NCBI RefSeq assembly: GCF_001442535.1
Contig: NZ_CP013141.1
Coordinates: 4,766,321-4,818,766, forward strand
Direction: 5' to 3'
DNA: 52,446 nucleotides
Source: Lysobacter antibioticus
Lineage (GTDB): Bacteria; Pseudomonadota; Gammaproteobacteria; Xanthomonadales; Xanthomonadaceae
Shown: piece by piece, positions 18,779-29,702 of the stretch
Layout of the letters: each line of letters starts with the position of its first letter
Position numbering within the stretch: position 1 is the stretch's first letter
The notes under the pieces: generated by a model
Databases searched by the model: none
The model's input: only the letters and a program-made list of their open reading frames with translations
Told to the model about the DNA's origin: nothing
Made by a program: the position numbers and the translations under genes

Positions 18779-19435
18779 TCAGCCGAGCCGCATCGAAAGT
18801 TCGACGTCGTCGGCGAAGGCAATGGACAAATAGCCGGACGCCGGCGAACGCACATGCGCCAGGTATTCCGGGCTGTAATCGGCGTTGTCGGCCACGATGA
18901 GCGCGCCCGGCCGCAAGCGTGTTTCCACCAGGGCCAGCACGTCGCCATACAGCGACTTGGCGCCGTCGAGCACGAGCAAATCGATCGAATCGGGCAGATC
19001 CGAGCTCAAGGTCCGCAACGCGTCGCCGGCGCGAACCTCAACCAGGTCGAGCAGCCCGCCCTCGGCGAGGTGTTGCCTGGCGCGTGCGACCTTCGAGGGT
19101 TCGAACTCCGTGGTCAGGACCCGGCCGCCGCCGTTATCGCGTACTGCCGCGGCCAAATGCAGCGTTGAAATTCCGAACGAGGTACCGAACTCGACGACAT
19201 TACGAGCGACGGTCGTGCGCGCCAGCAGATAAAGCAAACGGCCGGTCTCGCGGGAGACCGGAAGCCACAGATCCTTCAGCTTCTCGTAGAAATCCAGGTA
19301 CTCGGTCTTGCTCTGCATCAGACGCAAGCGATCCTCGCGCGACCACTCGGCGACAGCCGGGCTGCTCGCCGCATCCGCTTCTTTGAAGAGTCGGTCGAGC
19401 AGGGGCGCTAGGGGTTCGACAGTAAGGGTGTTCAT
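18779..19435 (-). CDS. Class I SAM-dependent O-methyltransferase
   Basis: The 218-residue product shows the O-methyltransferase (caffeoyl-CoA/catechol type) layout: NVVEFGTSFGISTLHLAAA as SAM motif I, VLTTEFEPSKVARARQHL as motif II with the acidic residue binding the ribose, LDLVEVRAGDALRTL, then DLLVLDGAKSLYGDVLALVE and ALIVADNADYSPEYL with the conserved metal-ligand Asp/Asn. It should methylate a catechol-like or small hydroxylated substrate. The start at 19435 fits the family; upstream residues are not conserved. It is the first gene of an operon with the SDR gene. The palindrome at 19479-19500, about 45 bp upstream, is well placed to control it through the divergent TetR protein. Confidence 0.85.
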   Translation of the reverse strand: MNTLTVEPLAPLLDRLFKEADAASSPAVAEWSREDRLRLMQSKTEYLDFYEKLKDLWLPVSRETGRLLYLLARTTVARNVVEFGTSFGISTLHLAAAVRDNGGGRVLTTEFEPSKVARARQHLAEGGLLDLVEVRAGDALRTLSSDLPDSIDLLVLDGAKSLYGDVLALVETRLRPGALIVADNADYSPEYLAHVRSPASGYLSIAFADDVELSMRLG

Positions 19436-19478
19436 AGCGATATCTGCCTTGAATGAGTGAAATTTCGTGTCGACACAC

Positions 19479-19500
19479 AATACGAATAAACCTTCGTATT
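19479..19500. promoter_or_regulatory. Candidate TetR-family operator
   Basis: AATACGAA-N6-TTCGTATT is a perfect inverted repeat with 8-bp arms, followed closely by a third related half-site (TTGTATTCG). It sits in the AT-rich gap between the divergent O-methyltransferase and TetR genes, about 45 bp before the methyltransferase start. This is the usual position of an autoregulatory TetR operator. Confidence 0.6.
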
Positions 19501-19791
19501 TTGTATTCGCATTCGAGACCACGTCGCCTAACAGCAATGAATCGCCAGGTTTCCCCGGTGAATTTCGATCAAAGCGGATCGCCTCGACGAGATAATTCCG
19601 TGCATCGAACCGCCGCCGTTCGCATTTTTCGATTCGCTAACCCAGCCTTCATCGGGACAAGCGCAAGGCATACGCCGCTTATGGGCAGCCACACCGAGGC
19701 GCGATGCGAAGGCGACGCCGCAGCCATTTCTCTTTCCAGGGCCTATGATGCGATCAACTCGTCATATCCACTCCGCATCGACAGACCGGCC

Positions 19792-20424
19792 ATGGCAGAT
19801 CGCAAGCCCCCCAGAATTTCTTCGCGAAAGCATCCGAGACAAGCCAGATCGAACCAGCTCGTCAGTGCGATCCTTGAAGCTGCCGCTCAAGTTCTGGCCG
19901 CGGAAGGCGCGCAACGGTTCACCACCGCCCGGGTGGCCGAGAGAGCGGGCGTCAGCGTCGGGTCGCTGTATCAATACTTTCCCAACAAAGCGGCCATTCT
20001 GTTCCGGCTGCAGAGCGACGAGTGGCAGCAGACAACCGATTTGCTGAGCACCATCCTGAAAGACCTCGAGAAGCCGCCGCACGAGCGGTTGCGTACCCTG
20101 GTCCAGGCTTTCATCCGTTCGGAGTGCGAAGAGGCCCAGATGCGGGTCGCGCTCAACGATGCCGCCCCGCTCTACCGCGACGCGCCCGAGGCCAAGAAAG
20201 CACGCGCTACGGGCAAACGCACGTTTCAGGCGTTCATGCGGGAGGTGCTGCCGAACACCTCCAGAACGGCTAGCGTACGCGCAGGCGACCTCATCGGCGC
20301 GACCCTCAGCACCGTCGGCAAGCAATTCTCGGAATCCCCGCGAACGCTACCGGAGATCAAGACCTATGCGGAGGCCATGTCCGACATGTTCCTGGCCTAT
20401 ATCGAGCACATAAATCGGGCGTGA
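19792..20424 (+). CDS. TetR/AcrR family transcriptional regulator
   Basis: A 210-residue protein with a basic N-terminus (RKPPRISSRKHPRQARS) and a standard TetR helix-turn-helix at about residues 18-65: ILEAAAQVLAAEGAQRFTTA, ERAGVSVGSLYQYFPNKAAIL. The C-terminal helical ligand domain contains RTLVQAFIRSECEEAQMR. I chose ATG 19792 because the conserved region begins soon after; the frame is open far upstream but has no similarity there. It is divergent from the O-methyltransferase/SDR operon, and a perfect palindrome lies between them, so it most likely represses that operon and itself in response to an unknown small molecule. Confidence 0.88.
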   Translation: MADRKPPRISSRKHPRQARSNQLVSAILEAAAQVLAAEGAQRFTTARVAERAGVSVGSLYQYFPNKAAILFRLQSDEWQQTTDLLSTILKDLEKPPHERLRTLVQAFIRSECEEAQMRVALNDAAPLYRDAPEAKKARATGKRTFQAFMREVLPNTSRTASVRAGDLIGATLSTVGKQFSESPRTLPEIKTYAEAMSDMFLAYIEHINRA

Positions 20425-20553
20425 GCCTGCGTTTCATGGACAGGCACTGTCGACGACGGCTGCGGTCCAGATCTACAGGAGCCAAGAAAGGGGCATACCT
20501 GCGGCAGGATCGGTCCAGCAAGGAGGCGCCCGCATGCTCCATACCACAGGGTT

Positions 20554-21789
20554 TCAACCGCGGTAACGCGGGTAGACCGCGGGAACTGCGATGGGATCGC
20601 GTTGTCGGCGCTTTAGTTTCCCGCCTTCCTTCTTGGTCGTCGCCCTGGTGCATTCGCGCGCGGGCCGCTCCGTGCCAGGCGCATGGGCCGCATCGATGCA
20701 TACGACCTTCCCATCGGCAACCATCAATGCCTGGCCGCCGCCGTAATCCTTCACCTCGTTGTACTTGAACAGCGTCAGCGGCCGGCCGTCGGCATCGAGC
20801 AAGGCGAATTTGTTCGTCCGGGATACCGCGATGAGCCCGCGCAGATCCCAGGTCGCGCCGATATCGCTCTGGTCGTAGACCAACTTGCCTTGCGTATCGA
20901 ATAACTCAAGCCGGTAACGTTCCGCATGCTCTTTGCGATACTGCATTTTCTGGTACTGGTTCAGCGCTTCCGGCGGTGGATTGAGCAAGGCGCTATAACC
21001 CACGGTCCGCCCATAGAAGCTGCCGCCGGTTCGATGCATGCGCACGCCGGTGATGAAGTTGACCGCCACGCCCTCGTGCTCCTGCTCGAACACCGTCGCC
21101 CAGCCTCGGTCCAGGCCTTGGCGATCGATGCCCGGGGATACGTCGTAGTAGGCGATCGGCAGAACGGTCCGCCCTCTGGCGTCGAGCAAGCCAGCGCGAA
21201 TTTTCCCGGGTTCGCCCGGGCCGGCGATATCGCGACGGACCCGATACCACGACACGGTCGGACTCGCGTCCGTACTGGACTCGAAGATGCCGCTGTATTC
21301 GAACGGGATAACGGTCTTTCCGCGCGTATCGATAACGCCGTACCGCTCCTCGCTCGAACCGCCCACGGCCGCCTTGACCACGGCCACCGCCTGACCGTTC
21401 CGGAAATGCAGCTCGCGCTCGAACTGCGTCGTCGACGTCTCGTTGCCCTGCCGGTCGAAACCGCGCAGGCTCTGCGAGCCGATAGCGACGAAACCCTGAC
21501 CGCCAAGATCGGTGAGGTACTGGTAGCCGATCGGAATCACCACCCGGCCGGACCGATCGACCACACCGAACCGCTGTTCGCCGTGCTTGCGAATCCGCGC
21601 GAGGTACGAGCCATCGCTCATCGCCGTCACCTTCTCGTGCGACGGGGCGCGCTGCCCGCGCTCCACGATCTTCGGCGGCTCCGGCTCCGCGACGGATTTG
21701 CCGGCGAGCGCTTGATAGTAGCGAACAGGGGCGCAACCCGAGATCGAACATACCAACGCGATCGCAGCCACTTGCACTATCTTCGACAT
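20554..21789 (-). CDS. WG-repeat lipoprotein
   Basis: The 411-residue product begins with a lipoprotein signal (VQVAAIALVCSISGC) and contains several WG-type repeats, each with a GVVD..GRVVIP-like core: FGVVDRSGRVVIPIGYQYL, YGVIDTRGKTVIPFEYSGI, AGLLDARGRTVLPIAYYD and FALLDADGRPLTLFKYNEV. Repeats of this kind form beta-propeller-like or KWG-type folds in envelope proteins. The start at 21789 has GGATCGAG upstream; nine extra residues to 21816 are possible but unlikely. It should be anchored in a membrane facing the periplasm. Function unknown. It is convergent with the TetR gene and monocistronic. Confidence 0.8.
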   Translation of the reverse strand: MSKIVQVAAIALVCSISGCAPVRYYQALAGKSVAEPEPPKIVERGQRAPSHEKVTAMSDGSYLARIRKHGEQRFGVVDRSGRVVIPIGYQYLTDLGGQGFVAIGSQSLRGFDRQGNETSTTQFERELHFRNGQAVAVVKAAVGGSSEERYGVIDTRGKTVIPFEYSGIFESSTDASPTVSWYRVRRDIAGPGEPGKIRAGLLDARGRTVLPIAYYDVSPGIDRQGLDRGWATVFEQEHEGVAVNFITGVRMHRTGGSFYGRTVGYSALLNPPPEALNQYQKMQYRKEHAERYRLELFDTQGKLVYDQSDIGATWDLRGLIAVSRTNKFALLDADGRPLTLFKYNEVKDYGGGQALMVADGKVVCIDAAHAPGTERPARECTRATTKKEGGKLKRRQRDPIAVPAVYPRYRG

Positions 21790-22152
21790 ACGCTCGATCC
21801 TTGGGCGCGCAACCAATCACGGAAGACTGCCATGATTAGCACGAATCTCGACGCCTGCGGAAGGGAAGTCGCAGTCGGCGCAGCACCACGCAGGCGGTCA
21901 ATGCGCCAGAAAGATCGCTCGAAACGCAGCGACCGGCAGGGTTGCCAGCGACGCCAGAACCGTCGGTAGGGGCCAGGCCTCAGGTTAGTGCCCCCAAACC
22001 GGGCATGAAGAACGCCGCCCGGTTGAGCGCCGCGGGTTCGCGACAGGGCGAAGGACGAGGACGGTGGTCCGTCCTCGCCCTTCGATCAGATCAGCGCTAT
22101 CGGACTATCGCCCTCGATGTCGCCACATCGGTGTCTGGGCGACCAACCCGGT
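21790..22152. other. Intergenic region with a strong hairpin
   Basis: About 360 bp without a gene. It holds the hairpin described at 22049-22084 and nothing else that I can support. Confidence 0.5.
22049..22084 (-). terminator. Hairpin downstream of the small secreted protein gene
   Basis: Two 16-base arms (left CGAAGGACGAGGACGG, right CCGTCCTCGCCCTTCG) pair with one A-C mismatch around a TGGT loop, about 70 bp after the stop of the minus-strand gene ending at 22153. No T-run follows, so termination may need Rho, or the hairpin may act as an RNA stabiliser. Confidence 0.5.
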
Positions 22153-22503
22153 TCACAGCGGGAACGGCAGCGGATTGGTGTGGTGGATGTAAATGTTGAC
22201 TACGCTGATTCGGCATTGAAGATGCACGAGCGGGACGACCTCATTGGCACCGGGGTCCGGCCAAACCTGCGACCGATAGATATCGCAGGTGGACTGCGCG
22301 AAGTTCCCATATCCGCGATACGCAAAAAGCATTGCGTTATCCCACAGTTGCCGGAAGAACTCGACCGATTCGGGGGATGGGGCTACCTTTGCCGAGGTGG
22401 CCGCTGTTGCCGTGGGATACGGCGCTGCGGCCGCGGCGTTGTCCGCGCTCAGCAGTGTTGAGATGGCGAGCGCGCCAGCAAAAGCGATCTTCGTGATGTT
22501 CAT
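22153..22503 (-). CDS. Small secreted hypothetical protein
   Basis: A 116-residue protein with a signal peptide (ITKIAFAGALAISTLLSADN, Ala-rich cleavage region AAAAAPY). The mature part contains ESVEFFRQLWDNAMLFAYRG and two Cys residues (STCDIY, VHLQCRISVV) that could form a disulfide. GGAGCG before ATG 22503 supports this start over the longer frame. I do not recognise the family. No operon partner is visible; a hairpin lies after the stop. Confidence 0.65.
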   Translation of the reverse strand: MNITKIAFAGALAISTLLSADNAAAAAPYPTATAATSAKVAPSPESVEFFRQLWDNAMLFAYRGYGNFAQSTCDIYRSQVWPDPGANEVVPLVHLQCRISVVNIYIHHTNPLPFPL

Positions 22504-23073
22504 AGTTACGCTCCATGTGATTAAGAACAGCGAGCAATGGACCGCACTGGAGGTGCGATGGCTCCGTTCTTCGTGACGTAGGTCGGACGCCGGAATCCGC
22601 GGCATTAGCTTTCGATGACAATTATTTCCCCGGCCTGCGAGCGGCCCGGTTCAAGAACTGCACGCGGAGTCGGTGTGGCGCCGGATGCGGAGATCCACAT
22701 CGCATATACAGACGAACTCGAACTAACGCACCCCCTACCTCCGACGACACGGGCATTCGGTTTTAGGGGCGGCGTCACAATCGATTTCGAGCTCAGCGCA
22801 CAGGTCGCAAGCATGCGAGCGATGAGGGGCAGTCCTCCACGGGGAGGCGGAACAAGACACCCGCCGCAAGATCCTGCGACCGCCACTGCGCGATAGCCGA
22901 CGCCATCCGAATCTGGCTCACGCGATCACAGAATGAAGGTTCGTGAGCAACATTATGGCCGGCCGGTGTTTCCATCCTGCCAGGCAACGATCGCGACGCG
23001 ACCGGTCGGAAACCGCCGATGCCGAGAGGGAGATCGCACCCTCGATTCAACCCCCACGAAGGAGACAGCAGCC
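22504..23073. other. Intergenic region upstream of the aegerolysin-like gene
   Basis: About 570 bp. Overlapping frames of about 93 codons on both strands near 22605-22896 lack similarity and ribosome sites and are treated as compositional. The promoter for the gene at 23074 should lie here but was not resolved. Confidence 0.4.
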
Positions 23074-23475
23074 ATGTCGGATTCGACCTCCCGAAAGCAG
23101 TCGAAGGACGCCGCGCGCTCGGTAGTCGTCACCCTGCGGAACAACACGCCCTTCGATCTGCAGCTCAACAGAAATACGGAGAGCTTGCCCCACGGCAAAT
23201 GGGACGAATACCCGCCGGCCTTCATCAGATCCGGAGACAAAGGCGCGTGGAAGACCGAGTCCGATGAACCCATGAGCGGGACGGAGGGACGAGTGAGCTA
23301 CAACATCCTCGACCAGTCGCACAACTCGGTATCGGTGAATTGGGATGACCCCTTCCAAGGCAGTGACGCCGACGGTGGCAGTGTCAGCGATACCAACCGG
23401 TACAAACTCGACAAACCGGGCCCGATAAGCGGCAATAACATCGAAATGGATTTCACGCTCCGGTACCTCGGCTAA
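23074..23475 (+). CDS. Aegerolysin-family protein resembling Cry34/Gpp34 insecticidal proteins
   Basis: A 133-residue protein beginning at ATG 23074 with an ideal AAGGAGAC seven bases upstream. The body aligns by eye with the Cry34Ab1/Gpp34 type of aegerolysin: ARSVVVTLRNNTPFDLQL near the start, HGKWDEYPP, WKTESDEPMSGTEGRVSYNI in the middle (Cry34 has AESNGFMTGTEGTIYYSI) and VNWDDPFQGSD (Cry34: FDNPFAGSN). Aegerolysins are small beta-sandwich proteins that bind membrane lipids; several form pores only with a partner (MACPF protein or Cry35). No such partner gene is in this window. There is no signal peptide, as in the family. A role against insects or other eukaryotes is inference. Confidence 0.8.
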   Translation: MSDSTSRKQSKDAARSVVVTLRNNTPFDLQLNRNTESLPHGKWDEYPPAFIRSGDKGAWKTESDEPMSGTEGRVSYNILDQSHNSVSVNWDDPFQGSDADGGSVSDTNRYKLDKPGPISGNNIEMDFTLRYLG

Positions 23476-23513
23476 GACACGAAAGCACCCTGCGGGGTTC
23501 GATGCGACCGACG

Positions 23514-23548
23514 CCCCGGCCCAGCGCTGTAGCTGCGCTGGCCCGGGG
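23514..23548. terminator. GC-rich hairpin between convergent genes
   Basis: CCCCGGCCCAGCGC pairs with GCGCTGGCCCGGGG (one mismatch) around a TGTAGCT loop. It lies after the aegerolysin-like gene and before the 3' end of the convergent hydrolase gene, so it may serve both. No clear T-run. Confidence 0.5.
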
Positions 23549-23656
23549 GCCGGAACGTGAAGGCTATCCGGGGCACTCGGAGAGCGTGACTCGGCTACGC
23601 CCAGCTAATCGTTGCAATGGCCCAGATTCCCAGCCCCAGGCTTCATCACCGGCACC

Positions 23657-24697
23657 TTAAGGGCTGGATGTGCCGGGGCGAATATATCGCTTGAAGAAGT
23701 CGACATAGCCGGCGTATGCCGCTATCGGGTCGCCTTCATATCGCGTGTCCGCATCGTAGGTGCAATAGGCGCTGCTGCCGAATGCCAGCGCATACGCACG
23801 ACACAACGCCGGCCCGAAATCCGGGTAATGAATCGGGTCGCGCTTGCTCATTTCCTCCAGCGACAACAGCCGCCCCACCTCCGGGCTGTCGTAGATCAAG
23901 CGGACCGGCGGATCCGCCTTGACGCCGGCATTGACGCTGCCGATCGCGCTGCCGAATTGCTCGTGCTTCGGATGTTGTTGATTGAACGCGGCGGTGAACT
24001 TCGCCCGGTCAGCCGGAATCAAGAAGCGATTGGCGAATTCCGCCCCGGAATACGTGGTCTGGGCATTCACCGCATAGACCGCATTCACGCGCGTGGATTG
24101 GCGCGCGACGGGGTCCGGGCTGTCCGTATCCCGCATGTCGTCCTGCAGCGCCGTCCATACTGCCAAGCTGCCACGCGATTGCCCGACGAAGAATACGTTG
24201 CGCTTGTCGATATTCAACGCGTCGGCGTTGGCGCGAATGAACTGCAGCGCATAGGCGAGGTCGTAATGCGGCACGCCCGGATCGGCATCGCTGTTCGGCA
24301 GCGCGTCGTTGGCCACCGGATGCCGGAATTCGATCGACGCGAACGAGAAGCCGGCCCGCAGCGCCGGGACGACCAGCGCCTGATACATCGGCGAATCTTG
24401 CGGCAACGCCTTGCTCATCCCGTTCGGATGGGCCCAGACGATCAACGGAGTCGGCGTCGTCGAGGGCGTCCGGTAGAAGTCGAACTGCTGCTCCAGCGTC
24501 CGCCCTCCGAGCGTCGGCTCCGGCCAGGTTTCCGCCCCATAGCAAAGCCCCGGCCCCTTCACGCCCATCGGCAATTTCGTCGGTACGCACGCGCTGGCAT
24601 CGGCGACAAAGAGAGCCAACGCCGCGCCCGCGCACAGCAGGCCTGCGCGCAGGCGCGATCTCGTATTACTTCTCGTTCCTTCTTCTTTCAAAATCAT
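23657..24697 (-). CDS. Secreted alpha/beta hydrolase
   Basis: The 346-residue product has an N-terminal signal (AGLLCAGAALALFVADASA) and an alpha/beta-hydrolase core: VWAHPNGMSKALPQDSP (HPNG, oxyanion-hole loop), YALQFIRANADALNIDKRNV, and the nucleophile elbow VFFVGQSRGSLAVW (GQSRG, Ser nucleophile). Later Asp and His residues (LIYDSPEVG, RDPIHYPDFG) could complete the triad. It is expected in the periplasm or outside the cell, acting as an esterase or peptidase-like hydrolase; substrate unknown. GGAGCG precedes ATG 24697. It follows the PuuD-like gene by 178 bp on the same strand and could share its transcript. Confidence 0.78.
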   Translation of the reverse strand: MILKEEGTRSNTRSRLRAGLLCAGAALALFVADASACVPTKLPMGVKGPGLCYGAETWPEPTLGGRTLEQQFDFYRTPSTTPTPLIVWAHPNGMSKALPQDSPMYQALVVPALRAGFSFASIEFRHPVANDALPNSDADPGVPHYDLAYALQFIRANADALNIDKRNVFFVGQSRGSLAVWTALQDDMRDTDSPDPVARQSTRVNAVYAVNAQTTYSGAEFANRFLIPADRAKFTAAFNQQHPKHEQFGSAIGSVNAGVKADPPVRLIYDSPEVGRLLSLEEMSKRDPIHYPDFGPALCRAYALAFGSSAYCTYDADTRYEGDPIAAYAGYVDFFKRYIRPGTSSP

Positions 24698-24875
24698 CGC
24701 TTCGCTCCATGATTGATCGTCGGCGCGCGGGACGCGGCCGACGTCGCCATCCAACGCACCACCCGGCAATCGGTTGACGACGCCTGTCCGGCCCGCGGAG
24801 CCCGACGCCGTGCCGGGCCGGTGAACACCCTTCACCCCGAACTTCAGGCCGTGGCAGACATGTCAGGGCGATAGC

Positions 24876-26087
24876 TCAGCGTGAATGACCGGTCGCCCAT
24901 TCCGTCAGCGCCTTGCGCTCGCTCGGCTGCATCTGCGTGGCATTGCCGGGCGGCATGCGCTCGGTACCCACCGCTATCGCGATCTGACCGGCGTAGCGAG
25001 GCAAAGTGTCGGGAGTGAAGACGATCCCGCGAGGCGGCGAGGCCATGCCCGGATAGCTGGGTTGCGCAGCGTGGCAGGCTGCACACCGGCGCAGAACGAT
25101 CTCCTCCGCGAGCAAGGGGCGGTTATCGGTTGCGGGGCCATGCGCATGGCGCTCGATGCGAACTTGCTCCGCCCCATTCCGGGCCCACGCAAGCCAACCT
25201 GCTCCCAGGCCAACCGTCACTGCCGCACAAGCGGTGATCCAGCGAAATCGCGAGGGCATGACGCCGCCATTCCTGTGCGTCGCTTCAAGTATAAAACGCG
25301 ATATCACGCTAAGGACCAGAACCGTGGCGATGGTGAGAAAGGCGTGGCCATTGGCCCGTACGACGGCCCCCATATGGCTGGACAGCATCAGGAAGACTAC
25401 CGCCGGCAGGAGGAACGAGTGATGGTTACGTCGGTCCCAGAGCTGCTTTTTCTCCGGATCGGGACGCTCGCCTCTGACCAGGGCGTCCACCGCTTCGCGC
25501 GTCGCCGGGTAGAGGTACCACAAAATATTGGTAGTGATGGTCACCCCCAACATCGCGCCGATCTGGATCATGGCGCCGTGCTGCGAGAACTTACTGGCGT
25601 ACGCATAGACCCAGGCAAGAACATGGATCGCGCAGCAAAGAATGTAGGTGCGTCGATAAGAAAGCGGAATGCGGTTAATGATCTCGTTGATCAATGGGGC
25701 ACCCAACAACCCCAGCAACGAGAAAGCGATGGCCGCTCGCCCTGACATTGAAAGAACACCGGGGTCGATCAGATAGGCTTGGGGCTGGCGGTAATAGATG
25801 AGACCGAACAACACCAGGCCCGTGAAGAACAGCCAGCGAATCTGATTGAACGACCAGACCAGGCCTTCGAGTTCCGACGCCGTCGGCGCGGCCACTTTCG
25901 TGGTCCGCCAGAAGCCCAGGCTATGAGTATCCCAAACCTCCAACTCGGCGCTGGGACCGACCAATGGCCGAGCCCGGAATGCCAGGCGCCTGAGCCACAA
26001 GCCGAACCCCATCCATGCGACCGCAGCAAGCACATGCAACCAGCGGGCCATGTCGGCAACGAAATCGAGCAAGGTATCGACTATCAC
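24876..26087 (-). CDS. puuD: PuuD-type urate hydroxylase-like membrane protein with C-terminal cytochrome c
   Basis: The 403-residue protein has the PuuD layout. Multiple membrane helices (ARWLHVLAAVAWMGFGLWLR, LFFTGLVLFGLIYYRQP, GAMLGVTITTNILWYLYP) make up the urate-oxidase N-terminal domain to about residue 300. A c-type cytochrome follows: C335-A-A-C338-H339 in RRCAACHAAQP, with Met378 in ERMPPGN as likely axial ligand. PuuD proteins are inner-membrane enzymes that oxidise urate to 5-hydroxyisourate and pass electrons to the respiratory chain. The start is GTG 26087 with GGAAGG upstream. No other purine-degradation gene is adjacent, and it has two divergent paralogues at 40032 and 42101, so the true substrate may differ from urate. 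Confidence 0.8.
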   Translation of the reverse strand: MIVDTLLDFVADMARWLHVLAAVAWMGFGLWLRRLAFRARPLVGPSAELEVWDTHSLGFWRTTKVAAPTASELEGLVWSFNQIRWLFFTGLVLFGLIYYRQPQAYLIDPGVLSMSGRAAIAFSLLGLLGAPLINEIINRIPLSYRRTYILCCAIHVLAWVYAYASKFSQHGAMIQIGAMLGVTITTNILWYLYPATREAVDALVRGERPDPEKKQLWDRRNHHSFLLPAVVFLMLSSHMGAVVRANGHAFLTIATVLVLSVISRFILEATHRNGGVMPSRFRWITACAAVTVGLGAGWLAWARNGAEQVRIERHAHGPATDNRPLLAEEIVLRRCAACHAAQPSYPGMASPPRGIVFTPDTLPRYAGQIAIAVGTERMPPGNATQMQPSERKALTEWATGHSR

Positions 26088-26773
26088 GAGGTTTCCTTCC
26101 GTCCCGTCCCGATAATCGAGAAACCCGTCCCGAATTCGAGCGCTTCCTGGGTCCAGTGCGTACCGCCATAAAACGCTACTTCCGAACAGCGCGGCGGTTC
26201 ACTCACGCACCCTCACTGCAACACGCCCACTGCGGCGTCGCGGAACCTGACCTTTCCGAGCACCACGAGAGACACCTTGAGCTCGACCCGACAACCGGCC
26301 GCAGACCTTGGGCCGGCCACGAGCCCTTTGAGAGCTCTGCCGCCAATGAAGATCCGATGCGGTGCCGCAGCGGTTGTCTGCAGGCGTTCGCCGGAACTCA
26401 CCCACGCGCATGCATCGACGCCCCGCCTTTGACCGATAGCCCCCGCTTGATCAATGCGCCATGGATTAGCTCGAACCGCGAGCGCAATCATCCGGGCCGC
26501 CCTCGCCGCTCACGTGCAAGTCTGGATACGGATTTATTTAAGACCGCAATCGAGGAGTCGGGCGTTCGCACGCGAATATCGCCTTCTGCAAGTGTGATTG
26601 ATCCCGCGTTTATCTGTGATTGTCATCGGTGTCTTGGTCTTCTATTCGCACACACCCTCCCGAAGTATGGATCCGGATCGCGCCACCCGATCTTTCCAAC
26701 ACTGCGCGGCCAGTTCGATCGCTGCGTTACTAACCACATAACTAATCACGTAAAGAACTCTTGGGGAGTGGAT
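26088..26773. other. Divergent intergenic region between puuD-like and subtilisin genes
   Basis: About 690 bp; the half next to the protease (26520-26773) is clearly AT-richer. It contains the direct repeat TGTGATTG at 26593 and 26615. No reliable gene was found: the extension of the protease frame to 26015 lacks any similarity. Confidence 0.5.
26593..26622. promoter_or_regulatory. Two TGTGATTG direct repeats 22 bp apart
   Basis: Identical octamers TGTGATTG start at 26593 and 26615, two helical turns apart, about 150-180 bp before the protease start. TGTGA is the half-site of CRP/Clp-type regulators, which control extracellular proteases in xanthomonads. Binding here is only suggested by the motif. 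Confidence 0.3.
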
Positions 26774-28996
<2,223 letters not shown>

Positions 28997-29057
28997 TGAT
29001 GGCCTTCGACAGGACTCGCAGAACGATTCTGTAACTGCGGTTACGGATGAGGTAAAG

Positions 29058-29086
29058 AACCCCGGCTCCGGCCGGGGTTTCTCTTT
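29058..29086 (+). terminator. Rho-independent terminator of the subtilisin gene
   Basis: AACCCCGGC pairs perfectly with GCCGGGGTT around a TCCG loop, followed by TCTCTTT. It lies 61 bp after the protease stop codon. Confidence 0.8.
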
Positions 29087-29273
29087 GAGAGCCCCGAGGT
29101 GGAGGTACACCTGGGGCGAGCCGGGCGCCGCGCAATATCGATGTTTTAGAGAGTCTCACCAGCAAGGGCGATGGGGACTACCACCCGTACAACAGGGAAG
29201 CCGCCCTGCTTTGACCCTATCATCGACGGGCATCTCATCCTTCGATCGGCGTTCGCCGGTTGCGTTGTCGGAA

Positions 29274-29687
29274 TCAGCGGGGCCCCTGGCACTCTTTAGT
29301 CATGCCGCTCAGTACCTTATGTTTCAGCATCGCGATTTCGACCTGAATCTCATATCCACTCCAGGTGTTATCCAGCGGCGGCAGCGATTTCAACCTGGCG
29401 TCGAGCGCGTCGATTTCGGTCGCAGCTGAGGCCGCTGACTGGGCACATTGCCCGGCGCTCAACTGCCTCATCAGCAGTTCGATTGAGGCCGAAATGGTGC
29501 CGAGCTGCCGGTCGTAGCAAGTGCCAATGATGTTCCCGCAGCCGCCGAAGCTGCATTGCTCACGGTCCGCCTTCGTCTCCGTCATGCATTCATCGAACTG
29601 TTTTCTCGCCTCCGCCTGTATGCCCTGGGCGAAAGCCACCGCGGGCAAGAGAGCGTAGATAGAAAGAATAGTCTGTGCGAGTTTCAA
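29274..29687 (-). CDS. Small secreted Cys-rich protein, LprI-like; last cassette gene of the array
   Basis: A 137-residue protein beginning at TTG 29687 with GAGGG upstream. The N-terminus is a signal peptide (KLAQTILSIYALLPAVAFAQ). The mature part has the Cys spacing of lysozyme-inhibitor LprI/DUF1311-like proteins: FDECMTETKADREQC, GTCYDRQL, LSAGQCAQSA and a final Cys in KECQGPR. Such proteins are periplasmic. It starts 16 bp after the recombination end of the attC-like site at 29703, as a cassette gene should. No attC is recognisable after its stop, so it is probably the end of the array. Function is only suggested by the Cys pattern. Confidence 0.65.
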   Translation of the reverse strand: MKLAQTILSIYALLPAVAFAQGIQAEARKQFDECMTETKADREQCSFGGCGNIIGTCYDRQLGTISASIELLMRQLSAGQCAQSAASAATEIDALDARLKSLPPLDNTWSGYEIQVEIAMLKHKVLSGMTKECQGPR

Positions 29688-29702
29688 CGCCGGACCCTCG
29701 GG

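Noticed and set aside
22605..22896. Overlapping 93-codon frames on both strands
   Set aside because: No ribosome sites or similarity; both frames arise from base composition.
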